From CAWHOW01 sp050013795 (GTDB lineage Bacteria; Bacteroidota; Bacteroidia; Bacteroidales; CG2-30-32-10): a DNA stretch of 7,417 nucleotides. Numbering within the stretch: the first letter of the stretch is position 1; every line of letters starts with the position of its first letter. Under the pieces are notes generated by a model that made no database searches, was not told the origin of the DNA, and saw only the letters and a program-made list of their open reading frames with translations. The stretch covers positions 1 to 7,417 of the forward strand of contig JBEKEO010000254.1 in NCBI GenBank assembly GCA_050013795.1. The letters run 5' to 3'. This document shows, piece by piece, positions 1 to 7,235 of this stretch. A program made the translations under genes and the position numbers.

Positions 1-422
1 CTGTTAAAGATGTACTTATAAATATTAAAAACAGTTTGCATTTAAGTAATGTTTATTTTTATGATCTGGTATCAAAAAATGAAATGCCTTCAGTTATCAA
101 TGCTATTGATGTTGCTGTAATTCCGCTTCGCAGGCTTGATCTTTTTAAGGGAGCTATTCCTTCTAAAATATTCGAGATACTTGCGATGAAGAAGCCCATA
201 CTACTTGGTGTTGAAGGCGAAGCTAAAGAATTATTTATTAAGAATGGCAAATGTGGACTAAGTTTTGTCCCGGAAGATGCAGATGATTTATCAAATCAGA
301 TAGTTAAATTGTATAATTCTCCAGATATTTTAAAAATCATGGGTGTCAATGGATTTGAATATGTAAAAGAAAATTTTTCAAGGGATAAAATTGCTGAAGA
401 ATTTTGGGAACAACTTTTGTAA
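1..422 (+). CDS. Glycosyltransferase, GT4-like, C-terminal part (5' end outside window)
   Basis: The frame is open to the left edge (codons in phase from base 3) and ends at TAA 420-422, so only about 139 C-terminal residues are present. A TTG at 36 is probably not the real start, because the upstream codons read sensibly (VKDVLINIKNSLHLSNVYFYD). The fragment looks like the second Rossmann domain of a GT-B glycosyltransferase: NVYFYDLVSKNEMPSVINAIDVAVIPL is the usual strand-helix-strand run before the donor site, and IPSKIFEILAMKKPILLG matches the nucleotide-sugar-binding acidic segment of GT4 / WbuB-like enzymes. GEAKELF and GKCGLSFVPEDADDL follow, as in that family. The likely role is sugar transfer from a nucleotide-sugar in polysaccharide or glycan assembly at the cytoplasmic face of the membrane. 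The sugar and acceptor cannot be told from this part. The gene ends 36 bases before a strong terminator, so it is probably last in its operon. Confidence 0.85.
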   Translation, partial: VKDVLINIKNSLHLSNVYFYDLVSKNEMPSVINAIDVAVIPLRRLDLFKGAIPSKIFEILAMKKPILLGVEGEAKELFIKNGKCGLSFVPEDADDLSNQIVKLYNSPDILKIMGVNGFEYVKENFSRDKIAEEFWEQLL

Positions 423-457
423 TTTTCACTTCATATAAAAATAAAAAACATATGATA

Positions 458-493
458 TAAAAAAAGCGCTGCAGAAATGCAGCGCTTTTTTTA
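458..493. terminator. Bidirectional intrinsic terminator between glycosyltransferase and gdhA
   Basis: A perfect inverted repeat has a GC-rich core AGCGCTGCA (465-473) and TGCAGCGCT (478-486) around a GAAA tetraloop (474-477). It is flanked by seven A (459-465) and seven T (486-492), with a further T458-A493 pair. Either transcript therefore gives a stable hairpin followed by a U-run. It lies between two convergent genes, 36 bases after the glycosyltransferase stop and 15 bases after the gdhA stop, so it can serve both. The GAAA loop is a GNRA tetraloop on the plus strand; on the minus strand it reads TTTC. Confidence 0.92.
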
Positions 494-507
494 ATGGAAT
501 GTTACTA

Positions 508-1845
508 TTAAACATGTCCCTGAGCAAGCATAGCTTCAGCAACTTTAACAAAGCCACCAATGTTAGCTCCTTTAACGTAGTTAACGAAATCACCTTCTTT
601 TCCGTATTTCACACAAGTTTTGTGAATAGAAATCATGATATTGTGTAATTCTTCGTCAACTTTTTCTCTTGTCCAGTTCAAACGCTGGCTGTTCTGAGCC
701 ATTTCCAGACCTGATGTTGCAACACCACCAGCATTAGCTGCTTTTCCAGGAGCATACAGTATTTTCTTTTCTAAGAATACTTCAACTGCTTCAGGAGTTG
801 ATGGCATGTTAGCACCTTCGGAAACGCAGAAACAACCGTTCTTTACAAGAACTTTTGCATCTTCGCCGTTTAATTCATTTTGGGTTGCACTTGGTAATGC
901 AATGTCACATTTTACACCCCATGGGGTTTTTCCGGCAACGTATTCAGCACCAAATTTCTTTGCATACTCTTCAATTCTTCCTCTTTTTACATTCTTCAGT
1001 TCCATAACCCATGCAAGTTTTGCAGCATCAATGCCGTTCTTGTCATAGATATAACCATTAGAATCTGATAAAGTAACCACTTTACCACCTAACTGAGTAG
1101 CTTTTTCGGTAGCATACTGTGCAACGTTACCTGAACCGGAAACAACAACAGTTTTACCTTTAAAGCTGTCTTTTCTGGTAGCTAGCATTTCCTGTGCAAA
1201 ATATACCTGACCGTAACCTGTAGCTTCAGGACGAATTAATGAACCGCCCCACTCGAGGCCTTTTCCTGTTAATACACCAACGAATTCATTGCGAACTCTT
1301 TTGTATTGTCCAAACATGAAACCAATTTCACGTCCGCCAACACCGATGTCACCGGCAGGAACATCAGTATCTGCACCAATATGTTTGCAAAGTTCAGTCA
1401 TAAAGCTCTGGCAGAAACGCATTACTTCGTTATCTGATTTACCTTTAGGATCGAAATCTGATCCACCTTTACCGCCACCCATCATGAGAGTAGTTAAACT
1501 ATTTTTGAAAACTTGTTCAAAAGCCAAGAATTTCAAAATGCCTAAGTTTACTGTTGGGTGGAAACGCAGACCGCCTTTATAAGGTCCAATTGCGCTGTTC
1601 ATCTGAATTCTGAAACCGCGGTTAACCTGGAATTCACCTTTATCGTCAATCCAAGGAACTCTGAACATGAATACTCTTTCAGGTTCTACCATCCTGTCAA
1701 GGATCTTAGCATCTTTATACTTTGGATGTTCTTCAATGAAAGGAAGCACTGTTTCAACAACTTCCATAACAGCTTGGTGGAATTCTTTTTCACTTGGGTT
1801 CTTGGCTACCACCTTGTCCATGAACTGTTTTACTTTAGGATCCAT
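508..1845 (-). CDS. gdhA: Glutamate dehydrogenase (probably NADP-preferring), hexameric type
   Basis: This enzyme catalyses reversible reductive amination of 2-oxoglutarate to glutamate in the cytoplasm and is a main ammonium-assimilation route. Its 445 residues match the ~445-450 of the small hexameric class. The N-terminal catalytic domain carries GPYKGGLRFHP (K90), K114, the signature GGGKGGSDFDP with catalytic K126, and DVPAGDIGVGGREIG with catalytic D166. Each sits one residue beyond the classic Clostridium symbiosum positions. The Rossmann domain starts near residue 231 with VVVSGSGNVAQYA (GxGxxA). The end of the second strand reads LSDSNGY (D261, S262) with no glutamate, which resembles NADP-dependent enzymes, though cofactor choice is only an inference and dual use is possible. 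The C-terminal ANAGGVATSGLEMAQNS (S378) returns to the active site. The ATG at 1845 fits the family N-terminus. No Shine-Dalgarno is visible, but an A9 run lies just upstream (1850-1858). The gene appears intact and monocistronic. Confidence 0.97.
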   Translation of the reverse strand: MDPKVKQFMDKVVAKNPSEKEFHQAVMEVVETVLPFIEEHPKYKDAKILDRMVEPERVFMFRVPWIDDKGEFQVNRGFRIQMNSAIGPYKGGLRFHPTVNLGILKFLAFEQVFKNSLTTLMMGGGKGGSDFDPKGKSDNEVMRFCQSFMTELCKHIGADTDVPAGDIGVGGREIGFMFGQYKRVRNEFVGVLTGKGLEWGGSLIRPEATGYGQVYFAQEMLATRKDSFKGKTVVVSGSGNVAQYATEKATQLGGKVVTLSDSNGYIYDKNGIDAAKLAWVMELKNVKRGRIEEYAKKFGAEYVAGKTPWGVKCDIALPSATQNELNGEDAKVLVKNGCFCVSEGANMPSTPEAVEVFLEKKILYAPGKAANAGGVATSGLEMAQNSQRLNWTREKVDEELHNIMISIHKTCVKYGKEGDFVNYVKGANIGGFVKVAEAMLAQGHV

Positions 1846-1937
1846 TTAATTTTTTTTTAGGTTAAACAATAATTTTATTTTAGTTTGAAAATGTATTCAA
1901 ATTCGAAGCAATGATATGATTATTTTTTATCATTAAA

Positions 1938-1966
1938 CAAAATTATTTCTTAAAAAAATATATAAA
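1938..1966 (-). promoter_or_regulatory. Possible Bacteroidota-type promoter for gdhA
   Basis: On the minus strand TAATTTTG (1945 down to 1938) matches the phylum's -7 consensus TAnnTTTG exactly. A weak -33-like TTTA (1966-1963) lies 17 bases upstream; the consensus is TTTG. Transcription would begin about 85 bases before the gdhA ATG. The region is very A/T-rich, so chance matches are likely and this is only a candidate. Confidence 0.28.
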
Positions 1967-2049
1967 ATATTTCTTGCATATGTTATAAAAATTTATATAA
2001 CAAAAGGCGGAAAATTAATTAATCCACTGATTGGTAATGTTTTTTAATT

Positions 2050-2104
2050 CCGATAAATATATTAATTTTACTGCGCTATCGGGTTTTTATTAAAATCCGA
2101 TATC
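2050..2104 (+). promoter_or_regulatory. Leader inverted repeats with two mutually exclusive hairpins
   Basis: Three half-sites occur in 53 bases: CCGATA (2050-2055), TATCGG (2077-2082) and CCGATA (2097-2102). The second and third form an 11-bp stem, 2077-2087 with 2092-2102, with one G-T wobble (2083/2096) and a TATT loop. The first and second could pair instead over 6-7 bp. The hairpin ends 25 bases before the ATG at 2128. It could be an operator (palindromic DNA site), an attenuator or a 5' mRNA stabiliser. If the poor -7-like TAATTTTA at 2063-2070 is used, the transcript would start almost at the hairpin's first base. That role is an inference; only the repeats are seen directly. Confidence 0.45.
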
Positions 2105-2127
2105 TTTTAACCAACATTAATTGCATT

Positions 2128-4134
2128 ATGACTAATGATTTCTCGTTGAATATTGAAGATGAAGGATTTGATGATTTGCAATGGGCGCATTTTGAGAAAA
2201 AGGAACGGCTAAAAGAACTAAAAGTAATTGCCCAGGTATCAGAAATTCTTAGTGGAGATATGTCCCCTGAAGATATGTTGGAAGAAATATGCCACATTCT
2301 GCCTGGTGCATGGCAATATCCCAATTTTGCAGCTGCCAGGATTAAATTCGGAGAAAGTGAATACCAGACTTCCAATTTTGAAGAATCAAAATGGGTTCAG
2401 CGCAGGATGTTTGAAACTATTGATGATAAAGAAGGAACAGTAGAGGTATTTTACCTGAAAGAATTTCCTGTAATGGATGAAGGCCCTTTTACAAAAGAAG
2501 AGCGCCGCTTTATCAATAATCTTGCTGCCTTGATTTCAGAATACTTTAATACCATTATTGGTAAAAACCTTCTGAAAATTGCGCAAATTCAGGATAATAA
2601 AAAGCGTCCTGAAAAGATTCAGCATAATTCTTCGGAAATGAATATGCAGCTTTTAAAGAAATTCCTGAACAAACATAACTCCGATCGCGATATTTATCAT
2701 GATTTAATGCCTTTTAAAGTCACTGAAATATTATTGGTAGCCAATCTTTATGATACCTATATCATTGAAAAAGAAGGGAGATTTTTTGAACAGCTTACCG
2801 GTGAATATTACCAGTTAAATCTTTCTTCTGCTCCAAGAATAACCGGGGTCTCATCTCCCGAAGAGGCTCTTGAAAAACTGCAGTTTCATCATTATGATCT
2901 TGTTATTCTGATGATGAGCATAGATAAACAAACTCCTGTACAACTGAGTCAGATAATCAGGCAAATTTATCCGAATATCCCCATATTATTGCTTCTCAAT
3001 AACAGCAGTGATGCCGGTGCATTTGAAAACAGGAAGCTGGAAAGCATTGATAAAATCTTTGTATGGAACGGTGATAGCAAAGTGTTCCTTGCAATGGTAA
3101 AATATATTGAGGACCTGCAAAACATAGACAATGATACAAAAATTGGTCTTGTTAGGGTGATCTTGCTTGTTGAGGATTCCGCCAGGTATTATTCGCGTTT
3201 TCTTCCGATTTTATATTCGATTTTAATAGAGCAGACACAGTCTCTTATTGAAGAAGTTAATACCGATAACCTATATAAAATTCTGCGTATGCGTGCCAGG
3301 CCAAAAATTGTGTTGGTCTCCAGTTATGAGGAAGCTCTTGAATATTTTAATAAATACAGGGAATACTTGCTTTGTGTTGTAACAGATGTTTGTTTCGAAA
3401 AAAATGGAATTCTGGATCCCGAAGCCGGTTTAAAATTCACAAAATATGTAAAACATGAAATTCCGGATTTGCCTGTGTTATTGCAGTCATCAGATATTGA
3501 AAATGCTGAAAAAGCTATTAAATTTAAATCAACATTTGTAAATAAAAATTCCGATAACCTTTTACAGGATCTAAAAAGCTTCATCAATTATTATTTGGGG
3601 TTTGGAAATTTTATTTTCCGCGATGGCGAAGGAATGGAAGAAATTGCTGTGGCGCGTTCAATGAAAGAGTTTGAATCTCTGTTGAAGTCTATCCCCGAGG
3701 AATCTATCTTGTTTCATGGATATAGAAATCATTTCTCAAACTGGTTTATGGCGCGAGGTGAAATTCAGTTGGCAAAAAAGATCAAGCCTGTAAAAGTCAG
3801 TGATTTTAAAAACCCGCAACAATTGCGCCGTTACATTCTGGATATGCTACGCGAATGCTTATTCGAGAAAAACAAAGGCAAGGTTGTAAACTTTGATGAA
3901 TCTGCAATTCTTGATGAAACAAATATTGTAAGCCTTACTTCCGGCTCTCTTGGAGGGAAAGGAAGGGGTCTTGCTTTTATCAGCACTTTAATTAATAATT
4001 TTAATTTTTCACAGATCATTCCAGATATCAACATTCGAACGCCAATAACGTCAATCATTGGAACTGATGAATTTGAAAGTTTTATTGAAAACAATAACCT
4101 TCATAATAAAAAGCTACCTGAGAGTTATAAATAA
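2128..4134 (+). CDS. GAF-like / receiver / PPDK-N ATP-grasp protein, N-terminal part of a broken gene
   Basis: These 668 residues are the front of a Bacteroidota PEP-synthase-like protein. Residues ~28-140 form a GAF-like sensor segment (LPGAWQYP, GTVEVFYL, GPFTKEERRFINNLAAL). Residues ~197-330 look like a receiver fold lacking its catalytic residues: no acidic pair, and M262 where the phosphoacceptor aspartate is expected. Residues ~341-490 form a second receiver with an acidic pair E349/D350, likely acceptor D420 (CVVTD), S454/S455 and K473. A conserved linker (FHGYRNHFSNWFMARGEIQLA, about 529-549) leads into the PPDK/PEP-synthase ATP-binding domain, whose glycine loop GSLGGKGRG is at 606-614 (K611). 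The frame then runs off at LHNKKLPESYK and stops at 4132-4134. The RSSS arginine motif and the rest of the domain lie in the next frame, so this product alone should not bind or use ATP normally. The start is supported by the GAF-like segment beginning soon after it; no Shine-Dalgarno is visible. Confidence 0.85.
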   Translation: MTNDFSLNIEDEGFDDLQWAHFEKKERLKELKVIAQVSEILSGDMSPEDMLEEICHILPGAWQYPNFAAARIKFGESEYQTSNFEESKWVQRRMFETIDDKEGTVEVFYLKEFPVMDEGPFTKEERRFINNLAALISEYFNTIIGKNLLKIAQIQDNKKRPEKIQHNSSEMNMQLLKKFLNKHNSDRDIYHDLMPFKVTEILLVANLYDTYIIEKEGRFFEQLTGEYYQLNLSSAPRITGVSSPEEALEKLQFHHYDLVILMMSIDKQTPVQLSQIIRQIYPNIPILLLLNNSSDAGAFENRKLESIDKIFVWNGDSKVFLAMVKYIEDLQNIDNDTKIGLVRVILLVEDSARYYSRFLPILYSILIEQTQSLIEEVNTDNLYKILRMRARPKIVLVSSYEEALEYFNKYREYLLCVVTDVCFEKNGILDPEAGLKFTKYVKHEIPDLPVLLQSSDIENAEKAIKFKSTFVNKNSDNLLQDLKSFINYYLGFGNFIFRDGEGMEEIAVARSMKEFESLLKSIPEESILFHGYRNHFSNWFMARGEIQLAKKIKPVKVSDFKNPQQLRRYILDMLRECLFEKNKGKVVNFDESAILDETNIVSLTSGSLGGKGRGLAFISTLINNFNFSQIIPDINIRTPITSIIGTDEFESFIENNNLHNKKLPESYK

Positions 4135-5521
4135 TCCTCTTGCCATTCGATCATCAAGTTTGTTTGAGGATTCGCTAACACAGCCATTTGCAGGCATTTT
4201 CGACACGTATCTTTTGCCTAATAATCATCCTGACTTTAATGTCAGGCTTGACCAAATGATGACGGCAATCAAGCTGGTTTTTGCATCAATCTTTTCACCT
4301 ACTGCACGGTCTTATTTCGATGCAATAAATTATAAGATTGAAGAAGAAAAAATGGCTGTTATTGTTCAGGAAGTGGTTGGTTCGTCATATGATGAAACAT
4401 TCTATCCGCATATCAGTGGTGTTGCTCAATCGTATAATTTCTATCCGATTTCACACATGAAGCCCGAAGATGGTTTTGCTGTGCTTGCTGTAGGTCTTGG
4501 AAAATATGTTGTTGAAGGGGAAAAGACCTATCGCTTTTGTGCCGAATATCCCAATGTGGAAATTTATTCTGCCACAGATCTGTATAAGAATTCACAGCTT
4601 CATTTCTATGCCGTGAATATGAAGCAGAGAAAATTCAATTTGCTTGAAGGTGAAAATGCCAGTTTGGTAAAACTGGATATTGATGTTTCTGAAAAACATG
4701 GGACTTTGAAACATTGCGGTTCAGTTTATGACCTTACTAATGAACGCATCACTGCTGGCCTTACATCGCAGGGTCCTAGAGTCGTGAACTTTGCAAATAT
4801 TATCAAGCATAAATATATTCCTCTTTCAAAAACCATCCAGGTAATACTCAATGTCGTCGAAGAAGCTATGGGATCGCCTGTGGAAATTGAATTTGCTGTT
4901 GATCTGGACAAAGATAAAAAGGGAAATGCCTCTTTCTATTTACTTCAAATAAAGCCGCTGATTAAAACAGTGTTCGAATCGAATATCAATATTGATGACG
5001 TTGATTACAGTAAACTTCTACTTTACTCTGAAATGGGAATGGGAAATGGCATCATAGACGATATTTCGGATATTATTTATATTGATGTGAAAAAGTTTGA
5101 CAAGCTTAAAACGGAAAAGATGCGTGATGAAATTGAACAGTTGAATGCTGAAATGATAAAGAATAATAAAAAGTATATTCTTATAGGGCCTGGTCGTTGG
5201 GGAACGCACGACAGGTTTATCGGGATACCGGTTGCCTGGTCGCAAATTTCGAATGCAAAGATCATTGTTGAGATCAGTATTGAAGATTTTCCGCTGGATG
5301 CTTCATTGGGTTCTCATTTTTTCCACAATGTAATTACCATGAATGTCGGATATTTTTCAGTAAAATATAATTCCCTGATAGATTATATCAACTGGGATGT
5401 GCTTGCTCAGCAAAAAGCAGAGCATCAGACAAAATATTTTAAACATATCCGCTTCAAAAGGCCTATGAAGGTTATGATGGATGGCAAAAAGAGAGCTTCT
5501 TTAATCTATTATAATGAATAA
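4058..5521 (+). CDS. PPDK-N / PEP-synthase-like ATP-grasp domain, C-terminal part of the broken gene
   Basis: This frame continues the preceding gene. It is open from TTG 4058 (first ATG 4067), but family-like sequence begins only near base 4112 (SYLRVINNPLAIRSSS), so the overlap with the upstream frame is not meaningful coding. Seen here, numbered from 4058: the PPDK-N motif PLAIRSSSLFEDS with the phosphate-contacting R31, QPFAGIFDTYLLPN, EEEKMAVIVQEVVG (95-108), VGLGKYVVEGE (145-155), and PVEIEFAVD with LLQIKP (E276, E278, Q297), the usual metal/ATP-site acidic and glutamine residues. A C-terminal extension follows (ILIGPGRWGTHDRF, SLGSHFFHNVIT) that I associate with this subfamily. The phosphohistidine swivel domain and PEP/pyruvate barrel of true PEP synthase are absent, so it should not be called a PEP synthase. 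Without the glycine loop in the other frame the ATP site is incomplete. A later in-frame ATG at 4256 would remove R31. Function is unknown. Confidence 0.85.
   Translation: MELMNLKVLLKTITFIIKSYLRVINNPLAIRSSSLFEDSLTQPFAGIFDTYLLPNNHPDFNVRLDQMMTAIKLVFASIFSPTARSYFDAINYKIEEEKMAVIVQEVVGSSYDETFYPHISGVAQSYNFYPISHMKPEDGFAVLAVGLGKYVVEGEKTYRFCAEYPNVEIYSATDLYKNSQLHFYAVNMKQRKFNLLEGENASLVKLDIDVSEKHGTLKHCGSVYDLTNERITAGLTSQGPRVVNFANIIKHKYIPLSKTIQVILNVVEEAMGSPVEIEFAVDLDKDKKGNASFYLLQIKPLIKTVFESNINIDDVDYSKLLLYSEMGMGNGIIDDISDIIYIDVKKFDKLKTEKMRDEIEQLNAEMIKNNKKYILIGPGRWGTHDRFIGIPVAWSQISNAKIIVEISIEDFPLDASLGSHFFHNVITMNVGYFSVKYNSLIDYINWDVLAQQKAEHQTKYFKHIRFKRPMKVMMDGKKRASLIYYNE
4096..4135 (+). other. Frame break and apparent internal deletion in the ATP-grasp gene
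   Basis: The upstream frame matches the family up to about FIENNNLHN (codons to ~4107), and the downstream frame matches from about SYLRV (4112). Moving between them is a +1 step, and five A (4108-4112) lie at the junction. Joining the frames leaves about 16 residues between the DEFESFI helix and PLAIRSSS. By my count E. coli PpsA has about 63 there, and I recall closer homologues having a further helix. So roughly 30-45 residues seem to be missing as well as the frame, which fits a deletion of 3k+2 bases better than a single-base error. Confidence 0.7.
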
Positions 5522-5570
5522 TTTAGGTAGGCGTGCAATCTGGTAATAATTATTTACTGGAATTAAAATA

Positions 5571-5598
5571 AAAAAACCGGCACTTTTAGATGCCGGTT
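5571..5598 (-). terminator. Intrinsic terminator downstream of rny
   Basis: The stem is AACCGGCA (5575-5582) with TGCCGGTT (5591-5598) around an 8-base loop. On the minus strand it is followed by an uninterrupted run of six T and then further T-rich sequence, giving a good rho-independent terminator 45 bases after the rny stop. On the plus strand the hairpin is followed only by TTGCTAC, so it would stop the converging plus-strand transcript poorly unless the hairpin alone suffices. Confidence 0.85.
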
Positions 5599-5642
5599 GC
5601 TACAACAAAAATACGTTTGAAGTATATATGCAAAACCGTTGA

Positions 5643-7199
5643 CTACTTAGCGTAGCTCACTGCCCGTGTTTCACGGATTACAGTAATTTTGATCTGTCCC
5701 GGATATGTCATTTCAGTTTGAATCTTCTTCGACAGATCATATGCAAGATTAGTAGCTTCTTCATCGGTTACCTTTTCGGCTCCAACAATCACGCGTAATT
5801 CTCGTCCTGCTTGTATGGCATATGTTTTTACAACACCAGGATAAGAGAGAGCAAGTTGTTCAAGATCCTGTAAACGCTTGATATATGCTTCCACTACTTC
5901 ACGACGAGCTCCCGGACGTGCTCCTGAAATTGCATCGCAAACCTGTACGATTGGGGAAATTAAACTATTCATTTCCACTTCATCGTGGTGAGCTCCGATA
6001 GCATTACATATCTCAACATTTTCTTTAAATTTCTCGGCCATTTTCATGCCCAGTATGGCATGTGGTAATTCAGGTTCATTATCGGGTACCTTACCTATAT
6101 CGTGTAATAATCCTGCTCTTTTTGCTACTTTAGGATTCAGCCCTAATTCTGCAGCCATGGTAGCGCAAAGATTCGCTACTTCCTTGCTGTGTTGCAAAAG
6201 ATTTTGTCCATAAGAAGAACGATATTTCATCCTGCCAATCATCCTTATCAACTCATGATGCATCCCCTGAATTCCAAGATCTATTGTTGTTCTTTTTCCA
6301 ATTTCAATAATTTCCTGCTCAATTTGTTTCTTTGTTTTTGCAACTATTTCTTCAATACGTGCAGGGTGAATTCGCCCGTCAGTAACAAGTTTGTGCAACG
6401 ATAAGCGTGCAATCTCTCTTCTTACCGGATCAAATCCTGAAAGTAAAATGGCATCTGGTGTATCATCAACAATAATTTCAATTCCTGTTGCTGCCTCCAA
6501 TGCCCGAATATTACGTCCTTCGCGTCCGATAATACGCCCTTTCATCTCATCATTTTCAATATTAAAGACAGAAACAGAGTTTTCTACTGCATGTTCTGTG
6601 GCTGTTCGCTGGATGGTTTCAATTATTATTTTTTTTGCTTCGATATTTGCTGTCATCTTTGCCTCATCCATCGCATCCTTAATATAAGTGAGAGCTTCTG
6701 TCTTTGCTTCTCCTTTTAATGATTCTACGATTTGAGATTTTGCTTCTGTGGCCGATAATCCGGAAATTGTTTCAAGTTGTTCTACCTGCTGTTTATGTGC
6801 TTTTTCAAGTTCAGCTTGTTTCTTGGTAACTAACTCAAGTTGAACAGTCAGGTTTTCTTTTAGCGTAGAAAGTTCTTTCTGTTTACGCTGTGCTTCTTCT
6901 AGTCTTTGCGAAAGTGAAGATTCCTTTTGTTTGATTCTGGTCTCAGCGCTATTAATGGCATTGCTTTTTTCGTTGATTTGTTTTTCATGCTCTGCTTTTA
7001 ATTGCAGAAATTTTTCTTTTGCCTGCAGAATTTTATCCTTTTTGATGACCTCTGCTTCTGCTTGTGCATCTTTGATAATGTGTTGACCTTTTCTTTCAAT
7101 AGAGCGCTTTATCAGCGTATTTGAAATAAGAATACCAATAACCAAAGAAACAACAGCAGCAATGGCAATTATCAGAATGTAGTTGTTGTTAAGTTCCAT
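5643..7199 (-). CDS. rny: Ribonuclease Y
   Basis: A membrane-anchored endoribonuclease that starts mRNA decay and processing. Its 518 residues fit the family (about 520 in Bacillus subtilis). In order: an N-terminal transmembrane helix (residues ~7-30), a long charged coiled coil (~35-200) rich in E/K/Q, and a KH domain (~210-275) with MKGRIIGREGRNIRALEAATG, where the GREG loop (225-228) is the RNA-binding GxxG. An HD hydrolase domain (~335-430) follows with metal ligands H337, H366-D367 (LLHDIGK), H404-H405 (GAHHDE) and D422 (VCDAISGARPGARRE), then a C-terminal domain ending in YPGQIKITVIRETRAVSYAK. All catalytic residues are present and the gene looks intact. The ATG at 7199 puts the hydrophobic helix correctly at the N-terminus; no clear Shine-Dalgarno is seen, only A/G-rich sequence. 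It is followed by its own terminator. The leader carries a structured-RNA candidate, which may be a separate gene or a regulator. Confidence 0.97.
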   Translation of the reverse strand: MELNNNYILIIAIAAVVSLVIGILISNTLIKRSIERKGQHIIKDAQAEAEVIKKDKILQAKEKFLQLKAEHEKQINEKSNAINSAETRIKQKESSLSQRLEEAQRKQKELSTLKENLTVQLELVTKKQAELEKAHKQQVEQLETISGLSATEAKSQIVESLKGEAKTEALTYIKDAMDEAKMTANIEAKKIIIETIQRTATEHAVENSVSVFNIENDEMKGRIIGREGRNIRALEAATGIEIIVDDTPDAILLSGFDPVRREIARLSLHKLVTDGRIHPARIEEIVAKTKKQIEQEIIEIGKRTTIDLGIQGMHHELIRMIGRMKYRSSYGQNLLQHSKEVANLCATMAAELGLNPKVAKRAGLLHDIGKVPDNEPELPHAILGMKMAEKFKENVEICNAIGAHHDEVEMNSLISPIVQVCDAISGARPGARREVVEAYIKRLQDLEQLALSYPGVVKTYAIQAGRELRVIVGAEKVTDEEATNLAYDLSKKIQTEMTYPGQIKITVIRETRAVSYAK

Positions 7200-7235
7200 T
7201 TTTCTGTTTCTTTTATATCCATAAGTTAATTAAAT

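Noticed and set aside
806..1860. Plus-strand open frames across gdhA
   Set aside because: They are antisense to a well-conserved enzyme and show no recognisable protein features of their own.
2063..2070. TAATTTTA as a -7 promoter element for the gene at 2128
   Set aside because: It misses the final G of TAnnTTTG and has no convincing TTTG about 20 bases upstream. In such A/T-rich DNA this is a likely chance match.
4100..4115. Programmed ribosomal frameshift at the A-run joining the two ATP-grasp frames
   Set aside because: The needed step is +1 while A-runs usually favour -1. I saw no stimulating structure, and the joined product would still lack the segment between the two motifs. Kept only as a minor alternative.
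2128..5521. True PEP synthase (ppsA) or pyruvate phosphate dikinase
   Set aside because: Only the ATP-grasp domain is present; the phosphohistidine swivel and the PEP/pyruvate barrel are absent.
6189..6687. Plus-strand open frames across rny
   Set aside because: They lie opposite the conserved KH and HD domains; the composition is that of a reverse-frame shadow.
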